A stretch of 64,000 bases of DNA from Streptomyces albireticuli (GCF_021228125.1 NZ_JAJQQS010000021.1:102782-166781); one strand, 5' to 3'; counted from the stretch's first letter, positions 19,801 to 27,365 are shown. Numbers and translations: made by a program. Notes: a model not told the origin generated them from the letters alone.

Positions 19801-20407
19801 TGAGCTGACGCCGGAGTTCGTCGGACAGGTCCTGCACGCGCGCGAGGTTGGCGCGCATGGCGTCGAGCTTCCGCAGCGCCTTCTCTTTGCGTTTGCGGTG
19901 CTTGAGTACGCCCGCGGCCTCCTCGATGAAGGCCCGGCGGCCGGTCGGGTCGGCGTGCAGGACGGAGTCGAGCTGCCCCTGGCCGACGATGACGTGCATC
20001 TCGCGGCCGATGCCGGAGTCGGAGAGCAGCTCCTGGATGTCGAGCAGCCGGCAGGTGTCACCGTTGAGCCGGTACTCGCTGCCGCCGTTGCGGAACATCG
20101 TCCGCGTGATGGTGACCTCGGCGTAGTCGATGGGGAGCGCGCCGTCGGAGTTGTCGATCGTGAGGGAGACCTCGGCGCGGCCCAGCGGAGGGCGGCCGGT
20201 CGTCCCGGCGAAGATGACGTCCTCCATCTTGCCGCCGCGCAGCGACTTCGCGCCCTGCTCGCCCATGACCCAGGAAAGGGCGTCGACGACATTGGACTTG
20301 CCCGACCCGTTGGGGCCGACGACACAGGTGATGCCCGGTTCGAAGCGCAGGGTCGTCGCGGAAGCGAAGGATTTGAACCCACGCAGGGTCAAGCTCTTGA
20401 GGTGCAC
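16859..20407 (-). CDS. smc: Chromosome-condensation ATPase SMC
   Basis: Structural-maintenance-of-chromosomes protein; with ScpA/ScpB it condenses and separates chromosomes, in Streptomyces notably during sporulation septation. 1182 residues. The N-terminal ATP head contains GPNGSGKSNVVDALSWVMGE near 30-50. Long Ala/Glu/Arg-rich coiled coils follow, with the globular hinge at about 500-660. The C-terminal head has the signature LSGGERSLTAVALL and Walker B FYVMDEVEAALDD. GTG start at 20407 (product begins HLKSLTLRGFKSF); the open frame extends to 20443 without homology. Alanine and arginine are very abundant in the coils, reflecting base composition. Confidence 0.97.
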   Translation of the reverse strand: MHLKSLTLRGFKSFASATTLRFEPGITCVVGPNGSGKSNVVDALSWVMGEQGAKSLRGGKMEDVIFAGTTGRPPLGRAEVSLTIDNSDGALPIDYAEVTITRTMFRNGGSEYRLNGDTCRLLDIQELLSDSGIGREMHVIVGQGQLDSVLHADPTGRRAFIEEAAGVLKHRKRKEKALRKLDAMRANLARVQDLSDELRRQLKPLGRQAAVARRAAVIQADLRDARLRLLADDLVTLREALRAELADEAALKARKEAAEAGLREAALREAELEEQVRTLAPRLARAQQTWYELSRLAERVRGTIGLADQRVTSATSAPGEERRGRDPEDLEREAARVREQEAELEAALEAAGRALEDTAEHRAELERRLAAEERRLRDAARAVAAHREGLARLQGKVTAAHGRAASAQAEIDRLATARDEALERATAAQEEYERHRAEVEGLDAGDAELTGLYEEARRELAAAEAALTEAREAATTAERRRAATAARRDALALGLRRKDGTGALLAAQERLGGLLGPAAELLSVTPGHELPVAAALGAAADALAVTDTATAAGALRLLRKDDAGRAALLIATPGNVPGPRPAGLPAGAVPAADLVHGPAGPLAAVARLLRDVVVVATLEDAEELVAARPELTAVTAEGDLLGSHFAQGGSGGAPSLLEVHSAVDEATAELAVLDARCAELAAAQHSAGERRTACAARVEELAARRGVADREKSQVAQALGRLAGRARAAADEAGRTAAAVTRAEEALVRATEEAGELAAQLAVTEEAAPEDTDEPDTAVRDRLAADGANARQTEMEARLQVRTHEERVKALAGRADGLDRAARAEREARARAEQRRARLRHEERVASAVAAGARQLLAHVEVSLVRAEQERTHAEAVKAERERELVAERNRGRELKSELDKLTDSVHKGEVLGAEKRLRIEQLEARALEELGVEPTALVAEYGPDRPVPRAPADGEEPSDDPGTVPYVRAEQEKRLRAAERAYQQLGKVNPLALEEFAALEERHRFLSEQLEDLKKTRSDLLQVVKDVDKRVEEVFTEAYRDTAREFEGVFSRLFPGGEGRLVLTDPGDMLATGVDVEARPPGKKVKRLSLLSGGERSLTAVALLVAIFKARPSPFYVMDEVEAALDDTNLQRLIRIMEELQESSQLIVITHQKRTMEVADALYGVSMQGDGVSKVISQRLR

Positions 20408-20625
20408 GCGGAAGAACTCTACCGGCCGGGCGGCCAACGCCACGGCGTCGCCACGTCCCCTTGCCGCCGGGTCGCCGGCCTGCGCCCGTTTCCCTTTTTG
20501 GTTTCACGCCGGAACGTCCCGGGCACATCAGTGTCGTGAGGGGGGCAAAGGAAAAAACGACAAAATCGACCGGAATCGGCTGACGGTCATACGGTCGGAC
20601 AGGCACGGCCCGGCGGGATACGACG

Positions 20626-20647
20626 AAGGGACGCCGAAGCGTCCCTT
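20626..20647 (-). terminator. Terminator of the 68-residue coiled-coil gene
   Basis: Perfect 9-bp stem AAGGGACGC/GCGTCCCTT capped by a CGAA tetraloop, about 60 nt after the stop. The rest of the 300-nt gap to smc holds no gene. Confidence 0.75.
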
Positions 20648-20705
20648 GCAACTCTCAAGCGGCTGACAGTGCAGCCCGACCAGGCCCCCGGGGCAGGGCT
20701 GGCGG

Positions 20706-20912
20706 TCAGGCGAGCGCAGGCTCCGCGTGGGATACGTCGATGCTGTCGAGCAACGAGTCGCCGTGGTGAGCGGCGGCAGACAGCGCGTCGTTCTCGGCCT
20801 GCATCCGGATGAGCTCGGATTCCAGGTCCTGGACACGCTGCTGAAGCCGTCGCATCTCGGAGAGGACTCGGGGGTCGGAGCCGCCGACGTAACCGAGAAG
20901 CGCCTTTGCCAT
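20706..20912 (-). CDS. Small conserved coiled-coil protein
   Basis: 68 residues, MAKALLGYVGGSDPRVLSEM followed by a heptad-patterned helix (about residues 17-45, with LQQRVQDLESELIRMQAEN) and a short acidic tail. The start is the ATG at 20912, which has GGAGG 8 nt upstream; the open frame to 20990 lacks such a site. The gene sits immediately upstream of smc on the same strand with its own terminator. Its position beside smc makes a chromosome-related role tempting, but there is no direct evidence. I know no characterised homologue. Confidence 0.75.
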   Translation of the reverse strand: MAKALLGYVGGSDPRVLSEMRRLQQRVQDLESELIRMQAENDALSAAAHHGDSLLDSIDVSHAEPALA

Positions 20913-21230
20913 GATGGATGGTCCTCCACACTGAGTGACCGACCGAAGCGGTGTGGGTCGTGAGGGATTCGCACCCGCGGTGTCTGCCATCGCTACACAG
21001 TCTTCAATGCCAAACAGCTAAGGTGCGCGGGGCTTCCAGAGTCTCACCAAAAGTTTTGACGGTCAACACGATCACACCCCGTATCCGCAGGCGTCCCAAG
21101 GGTGCGCGGCGCGGAATGCGCGGCGACCGTCCCACCTGGGGCCCGGAGGGGCTGTGGAGATCATCCGTTGAGTGGCAGCCTTCCACGCCCGGGCCGAGTT
21201 GGCAACCATCAGGGAATTTCTGTCCTGTGA

Positions 21231-21247
21231 ATATGCCATTGGCATAT
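21231..21247. promoter_or_regulatory. 17-bp palindrome, candidate operator
   Basis: ATATGCCA-T-TGGCATAT lies in the unusually AT-rich 437-nt gap between the coiled-coil gene and acyP. A second short palindrome TTGAC-G-GTCAA is at 21055-21065. No known regulator consensus fits that I recognise. Confidence 0.4.
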
Positions 21248-21301
21248 CAATAAGGTCATCGCGACCCATGCCACCCCTTCTTCACGAACCCCGTCTCCGA
21301 C

Positions 21302-21337
21302 CTTCTCCCGCCTTCCCGGGAGAAGATTCGTTTTTTT
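21302..21337 (+). terminator. Intrinsic terminator with U-tract, plus-strand polarity
   Basis: Arms CTTCTCCCG (21302-21310) and CGGGAGAAG (21317-21325), then ATTCG and seven T. The T-tract follows the hairpin only on the plus strand, yet the neighbouring acyP is on the minus strand and ends at 21350. It may serve acyP as a U-less terminator and also stop plus-strand transcription. Confidence 0.65.
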
Positions 21338-21349
21338 GATCGGTAGGGG

Positions 21350-21631
21350 TCAACGAATCTCGAAACCGTCATAACCCCCTCGCGGCGTACCCCAGAGCTC
21401 GGTGACACCGTCCACGCGGCCGGGCGTGTCACCCTCACGCAGCCAATCGAGCAATTGTTCGCAGCTCGGGCGATCCCCCTCCGCGACGACCTGCACCCGT
21501 CCGTCGGCGAGATTCGAGGCGAAGCCGGCGAGCCCTCCGATACCCAAAGCGTTCTCGCGGGTGAACCAGCGGAAGCCGACACCCTGCACATGGCCGCGGA
21601 CCCAGGCCGTCAGACGGACATCTTCGTTCAT
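21350..21631 (-). CDS. acyP: Acylphosphatase
   Basis: 93-residue enzyme that hydrolyses acyl phosphates such as carbamoyl phosphate. It has both family signatures: RGHVQGVGFRWFTR at about 13-26, with the phosphate-binding arginine, and ASNLADGRVQVVAEG at about 38-52, with the catalytic asparagine. Start at 21631 (MNEDVRLTAW). The gene lies on the mutM side of smc, as in mycobacteria, and is divergent from the CAP-domain gene with a 132-nt gap. Confidence 0.93.
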   Translation of the reverse strand: MNEDVRLTAWVRGHVQGVGFRWFTRENALGIGGLAGFASNLADGRVQVVAEGDRPSCEQLLDWLREGDTPGRVDGVTELWGTPRGGYDGFEIR

Positions 21632-21763
21632 GTCTGCACGCTAACCGGCCAATTGCGTGCGCAGCACTTTGACCCCGTCCCTATTGCCGTACAGTCGCCG
21701 CTCAACAGGTCTAGCCCGTACGAGTGACGCACGACAACGCCGAGCACGTAAGGAAGGCAGCGG

Positions 21764-22795
21764 ATGGGTCGCCATCGACGCTCTGCCCCACAGACCCCCC
21801 GCCGCACACCGGCGACTCCCCCCGCGGCCCCGGCTCCCCCGCCCCGCAGGACGGCCGGTTCCGGCCCCCCTCCCCCGACGACCCCGCTCCCCACGGCATC
21901 CGCCAGGCCCGCCGCACCCCCCGCGTCACAGGCGTCACCGGCCTCCTCGCGCCCCCGGGCCAAGGCACCCGTGCGGACGGGGCTGCTGGGCGCCTCCGCC
22001 GCGATGGCGATGGGCGTGGTCGCCGTCGCCTCCGGCTTCTTCTCCGGCGGTGACGCCCTCCAGCTCGGCAGCGGCCCGGGCGGCCCCGGCGGCGGGCAGG
22101 TGCGGACCGACGAACCGCCCGCGCTGGAGACCGGGGCCGAACCACCCGTCGTCCCCGCCCCCGGGCGCGGCCGGCTCCCGGTGGGCCAGGGCGTGGACCG
22201 CCCGCACGGCCACACCGCTCCCGTCGCCCGGTTCGACACCCCCGCCCCCGCCCCGGCCGACTCCGGGGCGCCCGCGCGGCCGGCCGCCGACCCCTCCACC
22301 CCGGCTCCCCCGGACGAGGCCCACGGCCCTCCGAGCCCCGTCGCCGCGGCCACCCCGGCCGTCGCGTACGGCTCCACGGGCGCCCGCCACCCGGAGCCCG
22401 CCGCCGACACCCTCCGGGCGGGCCCGGTGGCCCAGATCCTGGCCCTGGTCAACGAGGAACGGGCCAGGGCGGGCCTCAATCCCCTGGTCGCCAGCCACCG
22501 GCTCACCGTGCTCGCCCAGTCCTTCAGCGACGACATGGCCCGGCGCGGCTTCTTCTCCCACACCGACCCGGACGGCCGGACGCCCTGGGACCGCGCCGCC
22601 AAGCGCGGCATCGGCAATCTCGGCGGCGAGAACATCGCCCGCGGCCACCCGGACCCCCGCGCCGTGATGGAGGCGTGGATGCGCAGCACCGGCCACCGCG
22701 CCAACATCCTCAACCGCACGTACCGCACCCTCGGGATCGGGGTGAACCTCACCGGTGCGAACGGCCCTTGGTGGACCCAGGACTTCGGCTATTGA
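21764..22795 (+). CDS. CAP/SCP-domain protein with N-terminal membrane anchor
   Basis: 343 residues. The first 65 are Pro/Ala/Arg-rich and disordered. A hydrophobic helix at about 75-90 (LLGASAAMAMGVVAVASGFF) is probably a signal anchor. A Pro/Gly-rich linker follows to about 220, then a CAP (SCP/TAPS, YkwD-like) domain to the end. Typical CAP segments are visible: LVNEERARAGLNPL, MARRGFFSHTDPDG, GENIARGH and WMRSTGHRANILN. The CAP core (His, Glu, Glu, His) suggests an extracellular protein, but enzyme activity in bacterial family members is unsettled. ATG at 21764 follows AAGGAAGG. Confidence 0.88.
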   Translation: MGRHRRSAPQTPRRTPATPPAAPAPPPRRTAGSGPPPPTTPLPTASARPAAPPASQASPASSRPRAKAPVRTGLLGASAAMAMGVVAVASGFFSGGDALQLGSGPGGPGGGQVRTDEPPALETGAEPPVVPAPGRGRLPVGQGVDRPHGHTAPVARFDTPAPAPADSGAPARPAADPSTPAPPDEAHGPPSPVAAATPAVAYGSTGARHPEPAADTLRAGPVAQILALVNEERARAGLNPLVASHRLTVLAQSFSDDMARRGFFSHTDPDGRTPWDRAAKRGIGNLGGENIARGHPDPRAVMEAWMRSTGHRANILNRTYRTLGIGVNLTGANGPWWTQDFGY

Positions 22796-22806
22796 GCCGG
22801 CGCCCG

Positions 22807-23694
22807 TCAGACCGGGCGCGGCGGGCGCTGGCAGCGCGGGCAGAAATAGCTGGACCGGTTCATCCAGGGCCGCCGGCGCATGGCCGTGCCGCAGCGGCGG
22901 CACGGCTCGTCCTCGCGCCCGTACGCGTCCAGCGAGCGGTCGAAGTAGCCCGACTCGCCGTTCACATTGACGTAGAGACTGTCGAAGCTGGTGCCGCCGA
23001 CCGCCAGGGCCTCGTTCATGACCTCGCGGATGTGCGTGAGGAGCTCGGCGCTGCGCGGGCGGGTCAGCGTGGCCGTCGGGCGGTCGTAGTGCAGCCGGGA
23101 GCGCCACAGCGCCTCGTCGGCGTAGATGTTGCCGACGCCGCTGATCAGCGACTGGTCGAGCAGGGCACGCTTGACGGTCGTGCGGCGCCGGCGCAGCGCG
23201 GCGTGGAAGGCGGCCTCGTCGAAGCCGGGGTCCAGGGGGTCGCGCGCGATGTGCGCGATCACGTCGGGGAGGCCGTCGGGGTCGCCGGGCACGGTGTCGT
23301 GCAGCGACAGGCCGCCGAAGGTGCGCTGGTCCACGAAGCGCAGCTCCGTGGGGGTGGAATCGGCGAAGCGGACGCGGACGCGCAGGTGCTTCTCGGCCGG
23401 GGCGTCGTGCGGCTGGACGAGGAGCTGACCGCTCATGCCCAGGTGCGCGAGGACGGACCGGTCCGGAGCCCGGCCCTCCGCGGGGTCGGTCTCCAGGGGC
23501 AGCCAGAGGTACTTGCCTCGCCGGTGGGCCACGCCGAGGCGGCGGCCGGTCAGCTGGGCGGCGAAGTCGTCGGGGCCGGCGAGGTGCCGGCGGATCGCGC
23601 GCGGATGCAGGACCCGCACCTCCGCGACCGTACGCCCGCAGATCCATCGCTCCAGGCCGCGCCGGACGACCTCGACCTCGGGCAGTTCGGGCAC
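22807..23694 (-). CDS. mutM: Formamidopyrimidine-DNA glycosylase MutM (Fpg)
   Basis: Excises 8-oxoguanine and formamidopyrimidines from DNA. 295 residues. After the GTG-encoded start comes PELPEVEVVRRGLER, giving the catalytic N-terminal proline and Glu. The H2TH region includes DQSLISGVGNIYADEALW. The C-terminal zinc finger is CRRCGTAMRRRPWMNRSSYFCPRC. GTG at 23694 has GGAGGAG immediately upstream. Convergent with the CAP gene (11-nt gap) and downstream of rnc, the usual actinobacterial order. Confidence 0.95.
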   Translation of the reverse strand: MPELPEVEVVRRGLERWICGRTVAEVRVLHPRAIRRHLAGPDDFAAQLTGRRLGVAHRRGKYLWLPLETDPAEGRAPDRSVLAHLGMSGQLLVQPHDAPAEKHLRVRVRFADSTPTELRFVDQRTFGGLSLHDTVPGDPDGLPDVIAHIARDPLDPGFDEAAFHAALRRRRTTVKRALLDQSLISGVGNIYADEALWRSRLHYDRPTATLTRPRSAELLTHIREVMNEALAVGGTSFDSLYVNVNGESGYFDRSLDAYGREDEPCRRCGTAMRRRPWMNRSSYFCPRCQRPPRPV

Positions 23695-23788
23695 GGTGCT
23701 CCTCCGGAAGGGGCCTACGGGTACGGCGCCGTCATCGCGATCGCCGGGTGGCCACGAGGGCACACCCGGCGATCGGACGACGCGAACG

Positions 23789-24592
23789 TCACGAAGTGGC
23801 GTCGGCCTCGGCCGCTGCCTTGGCCTCGGCCGCACGGGCCTCCGCCGCCTCGTGGATGGCGCGCCAGGCGGCTTCCGCCGCCTGCTGCTCCGCTTCCTTC
23901 TTGCTGCGGCCGGTGCCGGTGCCGTACGCGACACCACCGACGCGGGCAGCAGCCGTGAAGGTCTTCTCGTGGTCGGGACCGGTCTCGGAGACGAGGTACT
24001 CCGGGACGCCCAACCCCTCGGTGGCGGTCAGTTCCTGGAGGCTGGTCTTCCAGTCCAGGCCGGCGCCGAGGTTCGAGGACTTCTCGATCAGCGGATCGAA
24101 GAGCCGGTGCACGAGCTCCCCGGCGGCTTCGAGGCCCTGGTCCAGATAGACCGCCCCGATCACCGCTTCCAGGGTGTCCGCGAGGATGGACGCCTTGTCG
24201 CGGCCTCCCGTGCCCTCTTCACCGCGGCCGAGCCGGATGAAGGAGCCCAGCTCCAGTCCGCGGCCTACTTCGGCCAGCGCACGGGAGTTGACCACCGCGG
24301 CGCGCAGCTTGGCGAGCTGGCCCTCGGGGAGGTCGGGGTGGATGCGGTAGAGCGTGTCCGTGACCACCAGACCGAGCACGGAGTCCCCGAGGAACTCCAG
24401 TCGCTCATTGGTGGGCAGCCCGCCGTTCTCGTACGCGTAGGAACGGTGAGTCAGCGCACGCACCAGAAGGGCGGTCTCGAGTCTGTACCCGAGCCGCCCT
24501 TCCAGAAGCGTGTGAGACGAGGCCGTGTCCGTCGGCGCCTTCGGTTCCGGTTCGTTCCCGCGAGTGCGGGACGACCTGGTGGCGTCTGACAT
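23789..24592 (-). CDS. rnc: Ribonuclease III (AbsB)
   Basis: Double-strand-specific endoribonuclease for rRNA and mRNA processing; its S. coelicolor orthologue AbsB is a global regulator of antibiotic synthesis. 267 residues from ATG 24592, or 271 if the in-frame GTG at 24604 is used. The nuclease signature NERLEFLGDSVLGLVV lies near residues 60-75, and the second acidic site is ADTLEAVIGAVYLDQG. The dsRNA-binding domain is at the C-terminus (DWKTSLQELTATEG to GRSKKEAEQQAAEAAW), followed by an Ala/Glu tail. It begins just after rpmF. Confidence 0.95.
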   Translation of the reverse strand: MSDATRSSRTRGNEPEPKAPTDTASSHTLLEGRLGYRLETALLVRALTHRSYAYENGGLPTNERLEFLGDSVLGLVVTDTLYRIHPDLPEGQLAKLRAAVVNSRALAEVGRGLELGSFIRLGRGEEGTGGRDKASILADTLEAVIGAVYLDQGLEAAGELVHRLFDPLIEKSSNLGAGLDWKTSLQELTATEGLGVPEYLVSETGPDHEKTFTAAARVGGVAYGTGTGRSKKEAEQQAAEAAWRAIHEAAEARAAEAKAAAEADATS

Positions 24593-24611
24593 GAAGCCTG
24601 TCACCCGCCGA

Positions 24612-24785
24612 TCAGACCTCGAGGACCTGGCGCTTGTTGTAGGTGCCGCAGCTCGGGCACGCGATGTGCTGGAGCTTCGGCTCGTGGCAGCTAGCGCATG
24701 CCACCAGGGTGGGGACCGCAGCCTTCCACTGCGACCGGCGGTGGCGCGTGTTGCTGCGCGACATCTTCCGCTTCGGAACAGCCAC
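24612..24785 (-). CDS. rpmF: 50S ribosomal protein L32 (zinc-ribbon form)
   Basis: 57 residues, too short for many gene callers. The reverse strand reads GTG GCT GTT CCG AAG CGG AAG ATG, giving AVPKRKMSRSNTRHRRSQWK after the start. A four-cysteine zinc ribbon follows (CASC and CPSC), and the protein ends NKRQVLEV. AGGAGAAG lies just upstream, inside the end of the DUF177 gene, which stops 2 nt before. Tight coupling of the DUF177 gene and rpmF is the classic bacterial arrangement. Confidence 0.95.
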   Translation of the reverse strand: MAVPKRKMSRSNTRHRRSQWKAAVPTLVACASCHEPKLQHIACPSCGTYNKRQVLEV

Positions 24786-24787
24786 GG

Positions 24788-25417
24788 CTACTTCTCCTGT
24801 GAGTCATCCCCGTTGGAACGGGGTGCGTTGTCCTTCTCGCCGTCCTGGGGTGAACCGGCGAGGCCCTGCAGTGCCGCCCAACGGATGTCGACGGACTCAT
24901 GGTGGTGGTCCGGGTCGTCCGCCAGCCGTGCTCCGCACTCGGAGCACAGGCCAGGGCAGTCTTCCTGGCACACCGGCTGCAGCGGCAGTGAGAGCACCAC
25001 CGCATCCCGCAGCACGGGTTCGAGGTCGATCATGTCGTCCTCGAGGAAGAGCGTGTCCTCCTCGTCTTCCTCGGCGTCGTCGTCCGTGGCCGCGAGGCGG
25101 CTCCGGGCGTCGGCGTCGGGGTAGGAGTACATCTCCTGGAAGTCCGCGTCGAGCTCTCGCTCCAGCGGCTCCAGACACCTTACGCACTCCCCTGTCAGCG
25201 GTGCACGGGCGGTGCCTGTGACAAGCACCCCTTCCATGACCGACTCCAGACGGAGGTCGAGCTCCACCGTCGCGCCCTCGGCGACCCCGATGACCTCGAT
25301 ACCGAGATCGGCGGGGGCCGGGACGGAGCGGGCGACCCTCTTCAGCGCGCCGGGACGCCGGCCCAGCTCACGCGTGTCGAACACGAGAGGGGAACGGTGA
25401 TCAAGGCGGGCGTTCAG
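24788..25417 (-). CDS. DUF177 (YceD-like) protein
   Basis: 209 residues if read from a CTG codon at 25417; 198 from the GTG at 25384. DUF177/YceD proteins are linked to 23S rRNA/large-subunit accumulation and always accompany rpmF. Seen here: the strand-rich N-terminus FDTRELGRRPGA, an acidic centre, and two CxxC pairs (GECVRCLE; CQEDCPGLCSECG) typical of the family. The CTG option is favoured because homologous sequence (LNARLDHRSPLV) extends upstream of the GTG, GAGGA sits 5 nt before the CTG, and an in-frame TAG lies just beyond. No ATG, GTG or TTG exists between that TAG and the GTG at 25384, which itself lacks a ribosome binding site. Confidence 0.85.
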   Translation of the reverse strand: MNARLDHRSPLVFDTRELGRRPGALKRVARSVPAPADLGIEVIGVAEGATVELDLRLESVMEGVLVTGTARAPLTGECVRCLEPLERELDADFQEMYSYPDADARSRLAATDDDAEEDEEDTLFLEDDMIDLEPVLRDAVVLSLPLQPVCQEDCPGLCSECGARLADDPDHHHESVDIRWAALQGLAGSPQDGEKDNAPRSNGDDSQEK

Positions 25418-25628
25418 GGTTTCCTCTTTCTACGCTGCGGTGTCGGCCGCACCCGACGCTCGGAGGCGTCGCGGGCAGCCCTGATCGCGAATGCACACGC
25501 GACCGATGAGCCAGGATACTGGACCGGCCGCCGTAGACCCAATCGGCGGCCGGGCGGGGGCCGGGTACCGGCTGCTCAGCGCCGGACCGCGGGCCGCTCC
25601 GAGGGCCGGCCGGCCTACGGCGGGCCCG

Positions 25629-26759
25629 TCAGAGCCCCTGTTCGTACCGGCGCAGCTGATCGAGGTCGATCATGCTCGTATCGAAGAGGCTGGTCTCGTC
25701 GAGCTGGGGCCTGTGCGTCTGAGGGGGCTGGTGGGCCGCCTGCTGCTCCTGGTGCCGGGGCTCCGGCACATAGCCGCCCTGCGCCGCGTAGCCGTCCGTG
25801 GCGGCCTGCGCGGGCCAGGCGTAGGGGTCGTGCTGGGTGTAGCCGCCCTGCGGGGCGTACGGGTCGGCCTGCGGGGCGTACGACGGGTAGGCGTACGGGT
25901 CCGGCTGGTGGGCCGCCGGGGCGTAGGGGTCGGCATAGCCGCCCTGGCCGGTCCAGTCGGGCTGGGCGGGCAGCGACGTCACGGAGACGACCTCCGGCTC
26001 GGCCGGGCCCGCCGGGGCGGCGGGCCCGGCGTGACCGGTGGGCGCGGCCAGCTCGGCGAGGAAGTCGGCGTCGCTGGTGCGGTGACCCGCGGGGAGCCGC
26101 TCCTGGGCGGCCATGTGGGCCCCCAGCTCGTCGGCCGGACGGGCGCCGAGCAGCTTCTGGCGGCCCTTGCCGACGGCTTCGAGGGTGCCGGCGAGAACGG
26201 CCGCGACGGCGCCGAGCCGGGCGTCGGCGTAGGCGTCGACGCGCTCCTTCTGGACGCGCGGGTCGGTGCTGGGCTCCGGGACGTCGTCGAGCGTGCCGTC
26301 GGGGTCGGCGGCGCCCGGGCGGCCCAGGAGCTTCTCCCGGCCCCGGTCGATGGAGCCGAGGGTCTTGGTGAGGACGACCTCGAAGTTGGCGAGCTTGCTG
26401 TCGACGTAGTCGTCGGCCTCGGCGCGGATCTCCTCGGCCTCGCGGCGGGCCGCCGCGAGGATGCGGTCGGCCTCGTCCTGGGACTGCCGGGCGACCTCGG
26501 TGTCGGAGATGAGCGAGCCCCGGTGGGCGCGGGCGGACTCGATGATCCGCTCGGCTTCCTCGCGGGCGTCGGCGACCATCCGCTCCCGGCCGCCGACGAT
26601 CTCGTCGGCCCGGGCCAGGGCGTCGGGCAGCGCGGACCGGACCTCGGCCAGCAGGGCGAGCAGCTCGGAGCGGTTGACCACACAGGAGGCCGACATGGGC
26701 ATGGACCGGGCTCCGGAGACGGTCGCCACGATCTCGTCGAGCTTCTTCCGCACGTCCAC
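25629..26759 (-). CDS. SepIVA/DivIVA-like coiled-coil protein
   Basis: 376 residues from GTG 26759 (product VDVRKKLDEIVATV). Residues 1-150 form long charged helices (RSELLALLAEVRSALPDAL; REEAERIIESARAHRG) like DivIVA-type or ATP-synthase-b-like coiled coils. The second half is a Tyr/Pro/Gln-rich disordered region with repeated DPYA units, and the end FDTSMIDLDQLRRYEQG looks conserved. In mycobacteria the same slot beside DUF177, rnc and mutM holds SepIVA, an essential septation/intracellular-membrane-domain protein; orthology is inferred from synteny and architecture. The frame stays open to 26837, and no strong ribosome site fixes the start. Confidence 0.75.
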   Translation of the reverse strand: MDVRKKLDEIVATVSGARSMPMSASCVVNRSELLALLAEVRSALPDALARADEIVGGRERMVADAREEAERIIESARAHRGSLISDTEVARQSQDEADRILAAARREAEEIRAEADDYVDSKLANFEVVLTKTLGSIDRGREKLLGRPGAADPDGTLDDVPEPSTDPRVQKERVDAYADARLGAVAAVLAGTLEAVGKGRQKLLGARPADELGAHMAAQERLPAGHRTSDADFLAELAAPTGHAGPAAPAGPAEPEVVSVTSLPAQPDWTGQGGYADPYAPAAHQPDPYAYPSYAPQADPYAPQGGYTQHDPYAWPAQAATDGYAAQGGYVPEPRHQEQQAAHQPPQTHRPQLDETSLFDTSMIDLDQLRRYEQGL

Positions 26760-26859
26760 CTTGACGCTCGCCGCTCTCTCTTGGCCGATGGGAACGAACG
26801 GGGACGACTGTACGGCCAGTCGGCCCCCGCCCGACACCTGTTGACGCGCTGTCAGCGCG

Positions 26860-27339
26860 TCAGCGGTCGCCGAGCCGTTCGGTGAGCGCCTCCAGCACCA
26901 GCGGCGGCACCAGGTGGGAGACGTCGCCGCCCCAGGCCGCGACCTCCTTGACCAGGCTGGAGGAGAGGAAGCTGTAGGTGGGGTTGGTGGGGACGAACAG
27001 GGTCTCGACGCCCGAGAGGCCGTTGTTCATCTGGGCCATCTGGAGTTCGTAGTCGAAGTCGCTGACGGCCCGCAGCCCCTTGACGATCGCGGGGATGTCA
27101 CGCTGCTTGCAGAAGTCGACGAGCAGGCCGTGGAAGGACTCCACCTGCACGTTGCCGTACTCCGCGGTGACCTGGCGGAGCAGGTCTATCCGCTCGTCGA
27201 CGGTGAACAAACCCTGCTTCGACTTGTTGATCATCACCGCGACGTGTACGACGTCGTACAGTCGGGAAGCGCGGGCGATGATGTCGAGGTGTCCATTGGT
27301 GACGGGGTCGAAAGACCCCGGACAGACGGCGCGGCGCAA
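26860..27339 (-). CDS. coaD: Phosphopantetheine adenylyltransferase CoaD
   Basis: Penultimate step of coenzyme A synthesis: ATP + 4'-phosphopantetheine to dephospho-CoA. 159 residues from a TTG start (product begins RRAVCPGSFDPVTNGHLDII). The T/HxGH nucleotidyltransferase motif is TNGHLDI. VERSF-like and GLRAVSDFDYELQMAQMN segments follow, and the C-terminal motif is PTYSFLSSSLVKEVA. The TTG is chosen because GAGGA lies 7 nt upstream and the product then matches the family length; an upstream ATG would add a non-homologous MNGPESEEP extension. 26 nt downstream of rsmD. Confidence 0.94.
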   Translation of the reverse strand: MRRAVCPGSFDPVTNGHLDIIARASRLYDVVHVAVMINKSKQGLFTVDERIDLLRQVTAEYGNVQVESFHGLLVDFCKQRDIPAIVKGLRAVSDFDYELQMAQMNNGLSGVETLFVPTNPTYSFLSSSLVKEVAAWGGDVSHLVPPLVLEALTERLGDR

Positions 27340-27365
27340 CAGTGGTTCCTCGCTCTCCGGTCCAT

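Noticed and set aside
20951..21020. A possible tRNA or tRNA-like T-arm (GGTGCGAATCCC on the minus strand)
   Set aside because: No matching acceptor stem, D-arm or anticodon arm can be folded, and the T-loop lacks the usual TTC.
20951..21253. A 100-residue plus-strand open frame upstream of the T-tract terminator
   Set aside because: Poor codon bias, no ribosome site and no recognisable sequence; a non-coding transcript is more plausible.
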